The notes under the pieces are model-generated. The model did not search any database. It was not told where the DNA came from and saw only the letters and a program-made list of their open reading frames with translations. Below, piece after piece: positions 35,026 through 47,087 of a stretch of DNA of 64,000 nucleotides. The stretch is from Adiantum capillus-veneris. Lineage: Eukaryota > Streptophyta > Polypodiopsida > Polypodiales > Pteridaceae. The stretch is taken from positions 71,558,910 to 71,622,909 of the forward strand of contig CM043960.1 of the NCBI GenBank assembly GCA_014529385.2. Direction: 5' to 3'. The translations under genes were made by a program, and so were the position numbers. Every line of letters starts with the position of its first letter. The stretch's first letter is position 1.

Positions 35026-36710
35026 TACTTGAAGGCTGATGTTAGCATACGGGCACCCACCTAGCCGGACAACACATTTTTAACAGATTTTTCCTCTATT
35101 ATTTTTTCAAGCTAGTGTAGCTCTACTATGTGTAAATCTAATTCCGAAGCAGCAGGTTAATTCCATGAGTTTTAATTCTTTCATGTTAATTTTAGAGGCC
35201 CATGTGAGCCAGCCACGAGCCATTTAGAAAGCCCTAGGTATAAAAGACGATAACCTTAGTATGAAAATGAGGCTTATCTTTTGGAGAGAAAGAAACTCTA
35301 TTGTACGTAAACTCAAGCGGCCATAGCTCCAACTTTTAGTTAAAATTTTTAATGATTGGGTAATCCAATTTTGATTCCAAAACTTGCATTGTGTTTATCT
35401 TTCCTTGCTCTTTCATTCCAGTATAAGCACTTTAAGCTATATCATGATTTGTGACTACACGTTGGTACACACATTTTTGACACCCCATTTTTTGTAAATT
35501 TGTACATATGGATATGAGTCCTGATGTCAAAAGGGTGTGTGGGCTTCCTTTTTTTGGTTTTTAAGCTTTCTTTAGAAATCACATGTACATGTAGTGCAAG
35601 TCGCTAGTGTAGTGTCAGTTGTTGGGCTGCTTGGGTGTCCGTAATAGAGTTTTTTGAGGTATCACTTGTATATCACTAAAACTAACATAAAAACATAAAG
35701 AAGTTTTAAAAAAATATCAAAAAACTTGCAGTTTTTTTCTCGTTGTGTCTTCTCAATGCTTTTTCATGCAATTTTTTACCTTCGACTAGCCCTTCCTATG
35801 TGTAGTTGGGCCATGCCAGCTTGTTGTTCACACTAGTTTGCAAATAGAGATGCATAGCTTAGAAATTTTTAATCTTAAAACCTTTTGTTGAAAAAACTAG
35901 AGAGACTTTTTGAGGCTTAAAAGAATCTCTTTTGGAGTTTTGGTTTGGGAGATACAGTCTATTTCCAGTAGGGTACATGATATGATAGCCCACATACAAT
36001 TTGGTGTAGGGTGAATTGTGGAAGCTCACTTGTTTTGTGGGGTGTATACACTTCAAAATTGTGGTTTTGAAGAATCATTTGGTGAATGGGGAAGCTCTTC
36101 TCTCAAGTGCATTGGTCGGTGTGTGTTGTAATTCCATCCAGGACAGGTGCTTCCTAGTTTCGATGGTGGTATTTTGGGTGGGCGTGTGCTTGTAAATTCC
36201 CAAGGGGTCACTTACCTTTTGGTAAGTTTTGTGGTGCTAAATTTGTTTCTTGTGTGTCCCTTGTTCTTGTTTCCCAATAGCATCTGCAAGCCTAATCTTC
36301 AGTTGTGAGTGCTTAAATCATTGTTTTTTGACGTTTTGACCATAAGAGAGTGTTATTAGACCTTAAACGACCTATCTAGACTATTCTATTATAGTTTTTT
36401 TGACATGGATTGGGATTTTGGGACCTTGTTAGATGACCACCAAACTTAATAGGCTTGTCCCATTAGACCTAATATAGATTCCCTTAATGTTTGGTGGCAA
36501 TTGGAGTTCATTTAGTCAATGAAATGGCATGATGACTAGCGAAGTGAGAAATGGCATAGGTAGATTTTTCAATGAGAGAGTGGTATTTATCTTTTTGGGT
36601 TGATATGTTTACTTGTTAGATTCACTTTTTGAGATTGAGAACCTCAAAGAGTCTCCGCACCCCATCCAAGTCACTTTATTAAGTATTGACGTTATTATGT
36701 TAGTGTTATT
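35026..36710. other. A/T-rich spacer, nothing recognised
   Basis: No motif-bearing frame. It ends at the C2 insertion in a short tandem duplication (36684 onward). Confidence 0.45.
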
Positions 36711-36941
36711 TGTTGGAATTAGGGTTGCAGAGAAACACACACAGCTTGGAGAAGACGAAGGAAGCTCAAGGCACACAATAGAGAGTGTATTACTTGGTGT
36801 GCAATGGAAAGATAGATAGATATCCCTAGAGTGATGGGCGTATATACAATGCATGGGGGAAAAAACCTCCTAAAGAGGGAAAAAATGCCCTGGCGGTCCT
36901 AGTGTGTTCACACACATCACTACCACATGTATATGGTAACA
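36711..36941 (-). repeat. C2 3' LTR
   Basis: 231 bp. On the plus strand it runs TGTTGGAATTAGGG...GGTAACA. The polypurine complement AATCCCCCC follows at 36942. Confidence 0.95.
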
Positions 36942-37016
36942 AATCCCCCCTGGAGTGATGAGGTGAATGAGAGCTGGCACATGAGTAAAGGGAAGTGCCA
37001 TGCCCTGAGGACAGGA

Positions 37017-40000
37017 TCAGTCCACAAAGGGGAGTAAGCCCAAAGCTTTGCGGAAAGCTTCAAGCTTCTCACGAGACAATGCCTTTGTGAAAAGATCTGC
37101 AAGGTTGTCCTGTGTTGGCACATAAGCCAAGCTGATCTCTTCTGCTGAGAGCCTCTCCCTGACATAGTGGTAATGCACCTCAATGTGCTTTGTGCGAGCA
37201 TGAAAAACTGGGTTCCTCGCAATTGCCAATGCGCTCTGACTGTCAGTGTAGATAGTGTTGGCAGTGTCTTGTCCAACACCCAAATTAGCCATAAGGCGTC
37301 TGAGCCATACACACTCAACCGTAGCTGTGAAGATTGCCCTGTACTTAGCCTCACAACTCGAAGTGGCCACAGTAGGTTGCTTCTTGCTCAACCATGATAT
37401 ACATGAACTGTACTCAGCCTCACAACTCGAAGTGGCCACAGTAGGTTGCTTCTTGCTCAACCATGATATACATGAACTGCCAAGCATGAAACAAAAACCA
37501 CTTGTGGACACTCTCGTGTCAAAACAACCAGCCCAATCTGAGTCCAAAAAAGCATGTAAGTCTGGCGGCAATGATCCCCCCTTGGGATAAAACAAGCCAA
37601 GATGTAAAGGGCCACTAAGGTAGCGGAAAATCCTCTTGACAGCCTGCCAATGCTTAGACCCTGGGCTATGCATAAATCTGCTGACCTGTGAGACTGCAAA
37701 CTGAATATTCGGCCTTGTGCTGCATACATAAATGAGGCAGCCAATAGCAGTTTGGTAAAGAGTGACATCAGCAGGATCTCCAGCATCATGTAGACTCAAC
37801 TTCAAACCTGTTTCCATGGGAGTGGCAATAGGTTTGCAATCCTCAAGTCCAAACTTACATAGCAATGTCTCTATGTATCTTTTCTGACACAAGGCAATAC
37901 CACCATCACAGTGCTTAAACTGTACGCCCAAATAATGATGCAATAGCCCCAAATCTTTCATCTTGAAAGTAGCATTCAAATCAGCCTTAAATTCAGCAAT
38001 ATGTCTCTCATTTGGTCCAGTGATCAGCAAATCATCAACATAAAGAACCACAATGAGAAGTACATCACCCTCACGCTTTACATACAATGTGCTTTCTGTT
38101 GGACTATTACGAAATCCTTGTTTGACCAAATGAGTGTCAGCTTTCTCATACCAAGCACGAGGAGATTGCTTCAACCCATAGAAAGCCTTGTTACATTTGC
38201 ACACTTTGTCCTCTTGTCCTTTTATGACAAAACCGCGAGGCTGCGTTACATAAACTTCCTCAAATATGTCACCATTCAAGAAACCAGTAACAATGTCTGA
38301 TTGATGTACATCCCAACCAAAATGACCTGCCAATGCACACAAAAAACGCACAGTAGTCATACGACAAGTGGGAGAAAACGTCTCTTCATAATCTATGCCT
38401 TTTTGCTGTGCATAACCCTTTGCAACAAGTTGAGCCTTATGGCGATCGATCTCACCATCCGGCTTGCGTTTCAACTTGTAAACCCACTTCGTACCAATGG
38501 CCTTTTTGCCAGGAGGCAAATCACATAAAGTCCATGTGTCATTCTCTATAAGTGCATCATATTCTGATTGCATGGCAGCCATCCAATTTTCTCAATTCTG
38601 TGATTCATCAAAAGTCAGAGGCTCCTCAACATCATGTAAGCTAGACACAGCCAAAGCATAACAATCTGATGCATAAGATGCATGGCGAGAGCCTGAACGA
38701 GTACGACTAGACAAAGGTGCATCCAATTTATTGTCACGCAAAGTGTGCACCAGCCATTTTGGCATACCTCTAGCCTGCTCATTTTCAGCCCTTTCCTCAT
38801 CAAGTACATCATGTACATCTGCATCAGTAATAGGCTGATCTAAAACATTTTCAGAAACCCCCATAGGCTGTACATTTGCCTCATTGGAACTTACATTCGT
38901 ATTTCCACCACTGAAAAGAGGCAACAAAGTGTCATAAATGTCCCCTGAGCTTACATTACTGTCTCTAGTACATGACAGCAAGGGATGAACAGAATCTTCC
39001 ACAAACACTACATCCCGAGAAACCAGAATATGTTTTGTTTGTGGATGATACAACCTGTAACGTTTGCTTTCAGCACTATAACCAACAAAAATACATTTGA
39101 CAGCCTTATCATCCAATTTTCTGTGTTGCACTTGTGGCACCAAAGCATATGCCAAACAGCCAAAAACACACATGTACTCAATAGAAGGCTTTCTATCATG
39201 CCATGCTTCATATGGAGTAATAGACTGCAAAGCTTTCGTAGGACACCTGTTAAGTACATAAGTGGCACACATAATGGCCTCCAGCCAAAAAGAATGCGGT
39301 AAAGCTTGACTTTTGACCATACATCGTGCCATTTTCGTCAGTGACCTGTTTTTCCTCTCAGCAACACCATTTTGCTGAGGTGTATAAGGCACTGTACATT
39401 GGTGTTTTATCCCACGACTAGCCAGAAATGCATTAAATTCATGAGACATATACTCCCCCCTCGATCGGAACGGAGGGTGCCCATAGTACATTTCGAGACA
39501 TTTTCAGCCATAGCCAGAAATTGTTTGAAGCACATAAAAACTTCGGAATTCTCTTTAAGCGAAAATACCCATGCATGCCTGGAGTAATCATCAATGAAAG
39601 TCACAAAGTACAGGTAATTGCCCAAGGACGGAGTTTGCATGGGCCCACAAACATCACTATGCACAAGCTGCAACCTGCATGTGGCCCGAACTGAACCATC
39701 CTTTGGAAACTTAGAACGCTGCATCTTACCCAAAATACAGCCTTCACAAACATGTTTGACAGGTGCTTCAAGAGGTGGCAAAGAAGCAACCATGTCAGAT
39801 TTCTGCAAACGCAGCAAACTGGAAAAATTCAGATGACCAAAACGTGCATGCCAAAGTTTTGCATCTGAAATAGCCCTTAAATCTGCAACAGCATTTGCAA
39901 AGTTTTGTCCACACTTGTCATACAAAGTGAGCTTATACAGCCCACGGCACAAAAGCCCAGATGCAACAATTTCATCACCAAAACTGAGATCATGAACTGT

Positions 40001-41371
40001 ACATCTGTCATCCACAAATTTGACTACAAGTCCATGTCTAGCAAGTGCGGATACAGATAAGAGATTCTTCTTGATCCCAGGTACATAAAGTGCATCAACA
40101 AGTGTGAAAGAACTGCCATTAGCAGCAGTAAGCACAATCTTTCCAACTCCCTGAACTGGATAAGAGGCATTGTTGGCACAAGTGACTGAATTCCCATGAG
40201 GGACAGACTCGAGAGAGGTAAAAAATTCATGATGTGAGGTAATGTGATTTGTAGCACCACTGTCGAAATACCACACATGTGAATCTGCAGCAACTGACAA
40301 GCATGCATCATGGACAGCAAGATTGTAAGTGCACTCTGCGCTAAAAGCCCATTCTGCATCAACATCAGCAACACAGTCTCCTTTCACAAAAGACTCAACA
40401 ATGGCTGCATTTGTAGTGGAACCAACATTTGCAGTGGAACCACCCTCTTTCTTCTTAGCCTCTTTGGCCTTCAACTTAGGACACGACTTGATCAAGTGAT
40501 CATTGGATTTACAATGATGGCAACGCATCTTCTTTTTGCCCTTATCACCAGAATTACCAGACGAAGTACTGCCAGCAGAAGCATTAGGAACATAATTTTT
40601 GCCACTCGCAGCAGAACCATAAGAAGTGGCTGCAATACTGTTACCACCCTTTCTTTGAGAAGCAATAAAAGCCTGTTCAACTGCACGTTGTCTAGTCCTA
40701 TTTTTTCTGGACAGTGACTCTTGCAACAACAATGTGCATAATGCATCAAACTTGACAACTTCTGGATTTCCTTGGGTCATCAGTCTCCAAGTACTAGAAA
40801 AAGTCTGGTAGGAATCTGGTAAGGCATCAAGAATAGTCTGCACAGGGGAACTGTCTGAAATGACTTCACCTGCAGAAATAAGCTGCTCATTGATATCCTT
40901 GACACTAGCAAGGAAAGTGTCCATAGCATCTTCCTCATGCATAATCTTCGACTCCAGCTCTTTACGCAGCAAAGCAATTTTAGCCTCATTGCGGCTTGCA
41001 TAAAGACCTGCTAAAATATCCCAAGCCTGTTTTGCAGATTTTGCTGAACGGATGTGAGGAACAATGGTGTGCTTCACAGACAACGCAATCAATGCATGAG
41101 CCTGCGCATCCTTAACATCCCAATGAGCTTGTTCTGCCGTAGGCAAAACAACTCTAACAGCTGCAATCCTTGCAGCAAGACCTGCAACATCCTCAACATC
41201 GCCTACATCCTCAGAACCAGGACGTACATCAATGCCCTGCACAATGTTCCAGACACCCTTTGACACAAGAACATGTTGCATCATATAAGCCCACATAGGG
41301 TAGTTGTCCCCATCCAACCTGTCCTCAGCAGCAAACATCTTGAACACATCTGTGTTGTTGTTTTCAGCCAT
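37017..41371 (-). pseudogene. C2 gag-pol polyprotein, broken
   Basis: Starts at ATG 41371 (MAENNNTDVF) and is nearly identical in content to C1. Gag, zinc knuckle, protease (DSGATNH) and the first integrase Asp are intact. A G run that has seven bases in C1 (30274-30280) has six here (39455-39460), so the frame is lost just after the second integrase Asp. The frame then continues at 39491-38592 to a TGA at 38594-38592 where C1 has a Ser codon, and resumes at 38582. RNase H carries a tandem 69 bp duplication (37341-37478) that repeats 23 residues around the ATSSCEAEY active-site region. It cannot make a functional integrase or normal RNase H. Confidence 0.95.
37341..37478 (-). repeat. 69 bp tandem duplication in C2 RNase H
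   Basis: 37341-37409 and 37410-37478 are near-identical and in frame, so 23 residues are doubled, including the catalytic Glu loop. Absent from C1. Confidence 0.95.
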
Positions 41372-41692
41372 GGTAAATGCTGACCTGATGTGAAAACTGT
41401 CCGAAAATAGGAGAAATGGAGCAGGAACAACCTGTGCTATATAGCACAAACCGTAGAAGACTATAAGACACCTATTATGCAGAAAACGGCACTGACAGAA
41501 ATTCTGCACAAAATGACGAAATAGCCTGTGCAGTACTGCCTGTAGTGGAAACGGAGGCCGAAATGAGCTCAAATCAAAATTCTGAGCATAAAATTTTGGA
41601 CCTGCGAACGCTCACGAAAGCTCACTGAAATCGGAGAAAGTGAGCAGGCGTATGCTGGAGCAGTGGCGACTAAGCCCGGGAGGACGTGACTT

Positions 41693-41704
41693 GCTCTGAT
41701 ACCA
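41693..41704 (-). other. C2 primer binding site
   Basis: Minus strand TGGTATCAGAGC two bases inside the 5' LTR, as in C1. Confidence 0.93.
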
Positions 41705-41706
41705 AT

Positions 41707-41937
41707 TGTTGGAATTAGGGTCGCAGAGAAACACACACAGCTTGGAGAAGACGAAGGAAGCTCAAGGCACACAATAGAGAGTGTATTACTTGGTGTGCAA
41801 TGGAAAGATAGATAGATAGCCCTAGAGTGATGGGCGTATATACAATGCACGGGGGAAAAAACCTCCTAAAGAGGGAAAAAATGCCCCAGCGGTCCTAGTG
41901 TGTTCACACACATCACTACCACATGTATATGGTAACA
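41707..41937 (-). repeat. C2 5' LTR
   Basis: 231 bp, matching 36711-36941 with about five substitutions. Followed by TTATT. Confidence 0.95.
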
Positions 41938-41942
41938 TTATT

Positions 41943-44215
41943 GACGTTATTATGTTAGTGTCAGATAGCTATGCTACAAAGGTCCATCATCGCAACGACC
42001 AGCTGACATTGTCGGAGAATGATCCTTAGATGATGAGTGATCTTGTGCAAATTTGGACTTTTTTCTCTAGAGATTAGTCTTTCCACTCCATTTACACTAG
42101 CAGCAACGTAGCTAAACAGGGGGTTTAGTACTTGATAGAGTCTCAAAGTCAGGGACTTGCTAGATCTATTCTTGAGAGGTAAGTGTACATAAATCTTGTG
42201 TATACACAAACTATTTAACAAGTGCACTTATTAGGAGCTTCTGTATCTAATGTTGTGAGTGAGATAGCCAAAAGAATTTCATTCTTCAATTTTTTTGTTC
42301 CTTTTGGAGTGTTGTAGCATTTTTTTGTTTTACAAATTTTGTTTGCATTGTTATGTTGGTTTTTGCTATAAGTTTCTTTCTAGCACGTAGGAGTAGGGTA
42401 AGTAGAAACCATTAGCATCAAATTGGGATGAAGAGATCAGGGTAAAAAGGATAAAAAATCATATTTTGGCCAAAATGACCATGACTTAGAAATTTTAAAA
42501 TTTTGGATACTAGAGACGTAAAAGTTGAACCAAAATAACAAATTTGGTGCCTAAGGACCTCAATAAACTCACCAGGGGCAAACTGATAAGTTTTAATAGA
42601 TTTTGTGGAGGAACATGGATCATGATCCATGTATCCCTAATGTCATTTTTGGAGAAAAGTTATCATTGACACTCCGTATTAATAGGACACTGCTATGATA
42701 AAGTTTGGTTGCAAGAAAATTTCAAAAACCACATGAAAACTGGCTAGTAGGGCAAAAATCACAAGGGTTTCAAGCACAAAATTGGGTATGTCTTGAGATA
42801 CTTTGATCCAAATCACAAAAGACCAAGTGGACTAGCTAGAGAAAATCAATGTTTAACAATGATGAAAATTGCGGATTCATCTATGGTGGAACATGGATCG
42901 CGATCCATGTACTCCTGAGATAGAATTAGGCAAAACAATGACAAATTGATAGACATTGACTTCAAACAACTGATACCAAAGTTTGGGATCAAATTGAGCT
43001 CAAAAGACACTCAAAAAAAGAAAATTGTGAGGAAACACTCAAATTTAGTTTGTCTGACCAAAATTTGGGGGGGTTTCAACTTTTTCTTATCCAAATCCTA
43101 AAAGATTTGGGAAATAGCTTCCACATACTAGTACCAAGTTTCATATCAAAAGGAGGTCGAACATGGATTGAGATCCATCTACCTCATCGTAGATTTTGGC
43201 TAAAAAATTGAGCACTAGGTAGTTGGGACTTAAACAAACACTTTTCCCAAAAGAGACATTTGCAAAAGAGTTGAAAAAAGTGGTCATAATAGACCCAAAT
43301 ACCATAGTATCTGGTAATCATGCTGATCCTAATGGTACTCGGAAAACTTAATTTGGTCTTCAAATATGGATCACAATCATGTCTCTATGATGATAGCTTG
43401 ACCTAAAACTTTTTCGGATTGTAGTGCATATATAAGGAAACATACCCCCAAGTGCAATCTTGAAAAAAAAAAGAGCAAATTTGGTCAAAAGGCATCAAAA
43501 CAGGTGACAGACTCAAAACTGCAGATCGGACATAGGGTTGGCCAAACCTTTGACCTATCAAAACAGTTCCAAATTCAAAAAAACTTGAGATATAGCTTGT
43601 AGACATAGTGTGTAATAATCTCTCTAGAGATCAAGTCCAAACGCGGTGGAACATGGATTGCCATCCATATCCCCCAACCTCAAAAAATTGGTAGAAAGCC
43701 TATAGGTGACCTTGTCTGGCTACTGTCAAAGTTTGAAGTCAAAACTTGATAGGGGGTCATGGATTGCAATCCATGTACATCTTCATATTGGGGGTATCTG
43801 ACTTGAGGAGCCTATAGATATACTTGATTACATCTTATATCTCAATTTTGAGCTAAAAATACCTTCTAGAGGCGAATATACAAGCAAAAGTTCCCGTGTC
43901 CTGGTCTTGAGACCGCCGTTTTGAGTGCTATTTCAAGTGCAGTTCACCAAAATTGCTCTAACTTTTGATACACAATTCCAAATTGAGTGAGGTAAATCCA
44001 AGGTAATTGTTTGCGAGAAGTACAACACACCAAATAAAATTTTTAAAGCTAATTTTTTAAGGTTTCCTAATTCCAAACTTTTAGGGTCCCCAAAAAAGAT
44101 CTCGATAGACCAAAGGGTCACAAAGACCTGACTTTGAGAGACCTGATGAGGGACAAAAGGGATACGTTGCACCAAGCCAAGATGGGATTGTCAAAGACTA
44201 TTTTTTGAGTATTGA
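41943..44215 (+). other. Noncoding region carrying a palindrome array
   Basis: No sustained coding frame. Phrases such as CCAAAATTTGG, CAAATCACAAAAGACC and AAGTTTCATATCAAA recur loosely, as in 17041-19614 of T2. It lies just upstream of the T4 gag relic and is probably noncoding DNA of that element. Confidence 0.5.
42613..43775 (+). repeat. Array of ACATGGATC palindromes
   Basis: ACATGGATCATGATCCATGT at 42613-42632 and ACATGGATCGCGATCCATGT at 42891-42910 are perfect 20 bp palindromes. Decayed copies start at 43161, about 43363 and 43651, and an 18 bp perfect one (CATGGATTGCAATCCATG) is at 43758-43775. Several are preceded by GGTGGA. Steps are about 278, 270, 202, 288 and 107 bp. The design parallels the array in T2 but the core sequence is different. 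Confidence 0.85.
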
Positions 44216-46204
44216 GTGAGCCTTATCCATGAGAAATCATCCACCACCAAGGTTTTTAACTCAACTCAGAGATATACAAGCTATAAGAAATGTTGCAACA
44301 CCTTCGATAGTGGGATTGAGAGAAAATGTGGAGACACATCAAACATAAAATACCACACCTCAAGGCATGAATCATGGATCTTTGCCAAGTCATTATACAC
44401 CTCGTTGGGAACCATATCAGTCATTACAGACCTCAATCAAATGCATGTGCTTGGAGATATGAGAACAAAAATTGAGGAATACCTAGAGGAGAAAAATCCA
44501 CTGTTGATCAAAAAACCCAATGTGAGATTCATCAAAACCAATGAAGCCATGAGAGTTCTAATAGACTATGCTTATGAGTTCATGTATAGGTTCACAAACA
44601 AGGATCAAACATAAATTTTATAACTATGTAGAACCCAATGCTGGGAGAGTTGGCAGACCATAAGAACCTCTATGCATTCATGTACACATATGCCCAAGGA
44701 GTGCAAGTTTTGATGGTAGACAAGTATGGAGAAGAGTACAATCTTGTTGATCCAATTGACCTTAAAAGATATACATACAAGGGTATTACAATATCTACAT
44801 ACTTTTAGCCAAGTGTCGGGCATAGATTCTTGAATATGGTGCTAGAGAATATATCAGAGAGAATTCCAGCAGGATTTACTCCAAGACTAGAAGAGAGAGC
44901 GAGAGATGTCTTTGCAAGAGACCTTAAATTGGTTAAATGGGTGACTAAACCATAACAAATGAGACCATCTCAAGTGACCATGTGTCAAGAAAAAGTACGA
45001 TGGGTCAAGGGATCGGCACACACATGTATCACTATTTAAACAAGTTTTGAGAGCTGAAAAAATTGCATACTTCTGCAACCACTACAAAGGATTTGGGTTG
45101 ACATTGGAAGAAAAAGCCTTGATGTGGTTCCAACCATTGAACATAGATGATTTTCTAAACATAGAACAACTCTTGCAAGAATTTGTAGAGGAATTCTCTA
45201 AAAGGGAGAACAAGCACAATACACTGTCACAAATCTATGCTTTCTAGCAAAAGGACAATGAAAATGTGAAGGAAGCCTTGCTTCAATTCAAACAATACCT
45301 TGAGAGATGTCCCACACAAGAGTTATCACAAGCCAAAATATTGTTAGTTCTCTTTATAGATGGCTTAGAAAATGAAACTCTCAAAAAAGATATGCACTTG
45401 AAAGGATGTACCTCCTCTGAGGAAGTCATGAAAGATGCTTTGTTCTTTGTGTACAGCTGCAAAGCTTATGGTGAGATTACACAAGATGTGGAAACTAGGA
45501 CAAGTAATGTCTCCTCGTCTTCTAGTGAAACTAGCATGATACGAGTTGCTCAACATCAACCAATGCCCAATCTAGATGAGCTAGCAAAAAAAGTAGTAGG
45601 ACGATTGAACCTAGATTTTGGCCAAAACTATGTATAAGAGAGACCATACGTACCTCAAGCAGGGCATCAATTTCCACCTCCAAGACCCCAATGTGTCAAA
45701 ATATGATTGTGCCACGCATTGAGAGGCCGCAACCATCCTATGTGCCACAAAACCTTGAGATATCATTTTATGATGAACGAGAACTTCTAATGCTTCCAGC
45801 CAATCAAGAGCATGGATCAAAGGCCATTCTTACCAGGTAAGAACAACCATCACGGTTGCATCACTAGCTATGCTACAAGTAGGACCATGCTACAAGTGTG
45901 GCGGTGATCGTTGGGCAAGAAGTTGTCCACATCTAGGTTAAATTTATATGCCTGTATTGAAAAAATTATACGTATTAAAGGCTATTATACGCCAAAATCT
46001 CAAATAAACAATGAATACCCATATTTTTTCGTTTCGATCAAAGATCTTTTGATCAAAGTATCTTTTGATAATAAACCTGCCTATAGAAAGACAATCGCCG
46101 ATTTTGATCAAAATCAGCGAGAAGTGTCTTTTGCATTGCAGAGGGTTGGGAGACTATCCACTTGGAGAGCTCCAATGCATTTACCAATAGATAGAGACTA
46201 TTGA
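44216..46204 (+). pseudogene. T4 gag relic, left part
   Basis: A diverged relative of T2 gag. 44216-44614 is an open 132-codon piece of the N-terminal region. A stretch near 44955 matches the RPSQV block of T2. 45047-45637 holds the gag core (YKGFGLTLEEKALMWFQPL, FVEEFSKRENKHNTLSQIY) with TAG at 45245. The zinc knuckle at about 45892-45930 reads CYKCGGDRWARSC, with the metal-binding His replaced by Arg. Downstream a 97-codon frame (45911-46204) runs in another frame with no clear motif, perhaps a worn second knuckle. The gag resumes at 59882, after T3. Confidence 0.7.
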
Positions 46205-46462
46205 GGTATAAATTTTCACTTGCTTATGTGTACTAACTTGTTTGTTTGTGTTTTTTTTTTTTTTAGGCAACTTTCTGGGGTGTAGCCATCCGGCTCAATC
46301 TAGAAGTGAGTAGAATCTAGTTGCTCTTCTCGTGTTGTGCAACCACTTGGCTCACTGTAGGAAAGGGTTCTAGGATAGACTTAAACTCTCACTTGTGTGG
46401 TGCGGTAGAATATCTATCACCACAGAGCTGAGTAAGAGTTTAGTAGTCGACTCGTGGAGTGT
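46205..46462 (+). other. T4 sequence up to the T3 insertion
   Basis: Noncoding now. A 15-base T run ending TTTAG at about 46252-46266 looks like a splice acceptor but has no supporting exon. Ends AGTGT at the T3 LTR. Confidence 0.35.
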
Positions 46463-46800
46463 TGTTAACCCTCACGGCTCACGGACACCCTATCACCTAC
46501 GAGACGGACGTGGTAACCTACGGTGGACATTGTATTATTTATTTGGTAGAGTCAGGTACCGGGCTTGTCGATCCAATAGGAAAAGGGTAAGAGTGATCGC
46601 CGATGAGAGGCGCACTCTAACTAGGACATTCAAGGGATTAGTTGGCTAAGCATGGGCGCTCAAGTGTGAATGGGGTGAGCTCATATAAAAGCCAAATAAA
46701 CCTAAAATTCACTCATTCTCTCATTTGTGCAATAGAAGAGTGCTCTTGCTCCATCTCCATCTCCATCTTCTTCTTCTTCACCTCCTTGTGTGTGTGTGTA

Positions 46801-46838
<38 letters not shown>

Positions 46839-47065
46839 CATTGCGGCGGCATGACGGCGGTGAAGCGGTTGAGCGCGACGTAGCGGCGTCTCCTTCTTCT
46901 TCGCGGCGAGGAATCCTCCACGGTAGGAGCATAGAGCGGTGAGTGACACCCCATTGCCCTCTTTTGAGCTTACTAGTTAAGCTAGTTGTGTGCTTGGAGC
47001 TGTCTGTGGCTCGCACACAGTGTTAGGCAAGTACCTTGCTTCGACAGTGCGGCAAGGAGCGCACA
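46463..47065 (+). repeat. T3 5' LTR
   Basis: TGTTAACCCTCACGG...GCGCACA, 603 bp, ending four bases before the primer site. TATA box TATAAAA at 46684-46690. A TG then GA microsatellite (about 46790-46838) and a CT-rich stretch lie in the transcribed part. The first 238 bp match 59644-59881 at more than nine positions in ten. Confidence 0.88.
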
Positions 47066-47069
47066 TTTT

Positions 47070-47087
47070 TGGCGCCGCTGCCGGGGA
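47070..47087 (+). other. T3 primer binding site
   Basis: TGGCGCCGCTGCCGGGGA. This differs by one base from the TGGCGCCGTTGCCGGGGA site I recall for Athila-type plant elements, usually ascribed to tRNA-Asp. Its position right after the LTR fixes the LTR end. Confidence 0.85.

Larger units (their letters stand above)
36711..41937 (-). mobile_element. C2: defective inverted copy of C1 family
   Basis: 5,227 bp between 231 bp LTRs, with a perfect target duplication TTATT (36706-36710 and 41938-41942). The LTRs differ at about five positions, so it is older than C1. They are 4 bp longer than C1's owing to an extra GATA. The coding region is broken in three ways (see the polyprotein entry). Confidence 0.96.

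Noticed and set aside
42613-43775. CRISPR-like array
   Set aside because: The repeated palindromes are 200-290 bp apart, degenerate and without spacer structure, in a plant genome.
46205-46270. Possible intron end (T run followed by TAG) after the 45911-46204 frame
   Set aside because: A GT follows the frame and an AG ends the T run, but no downstream exon is seen and the region is retroelement debris.
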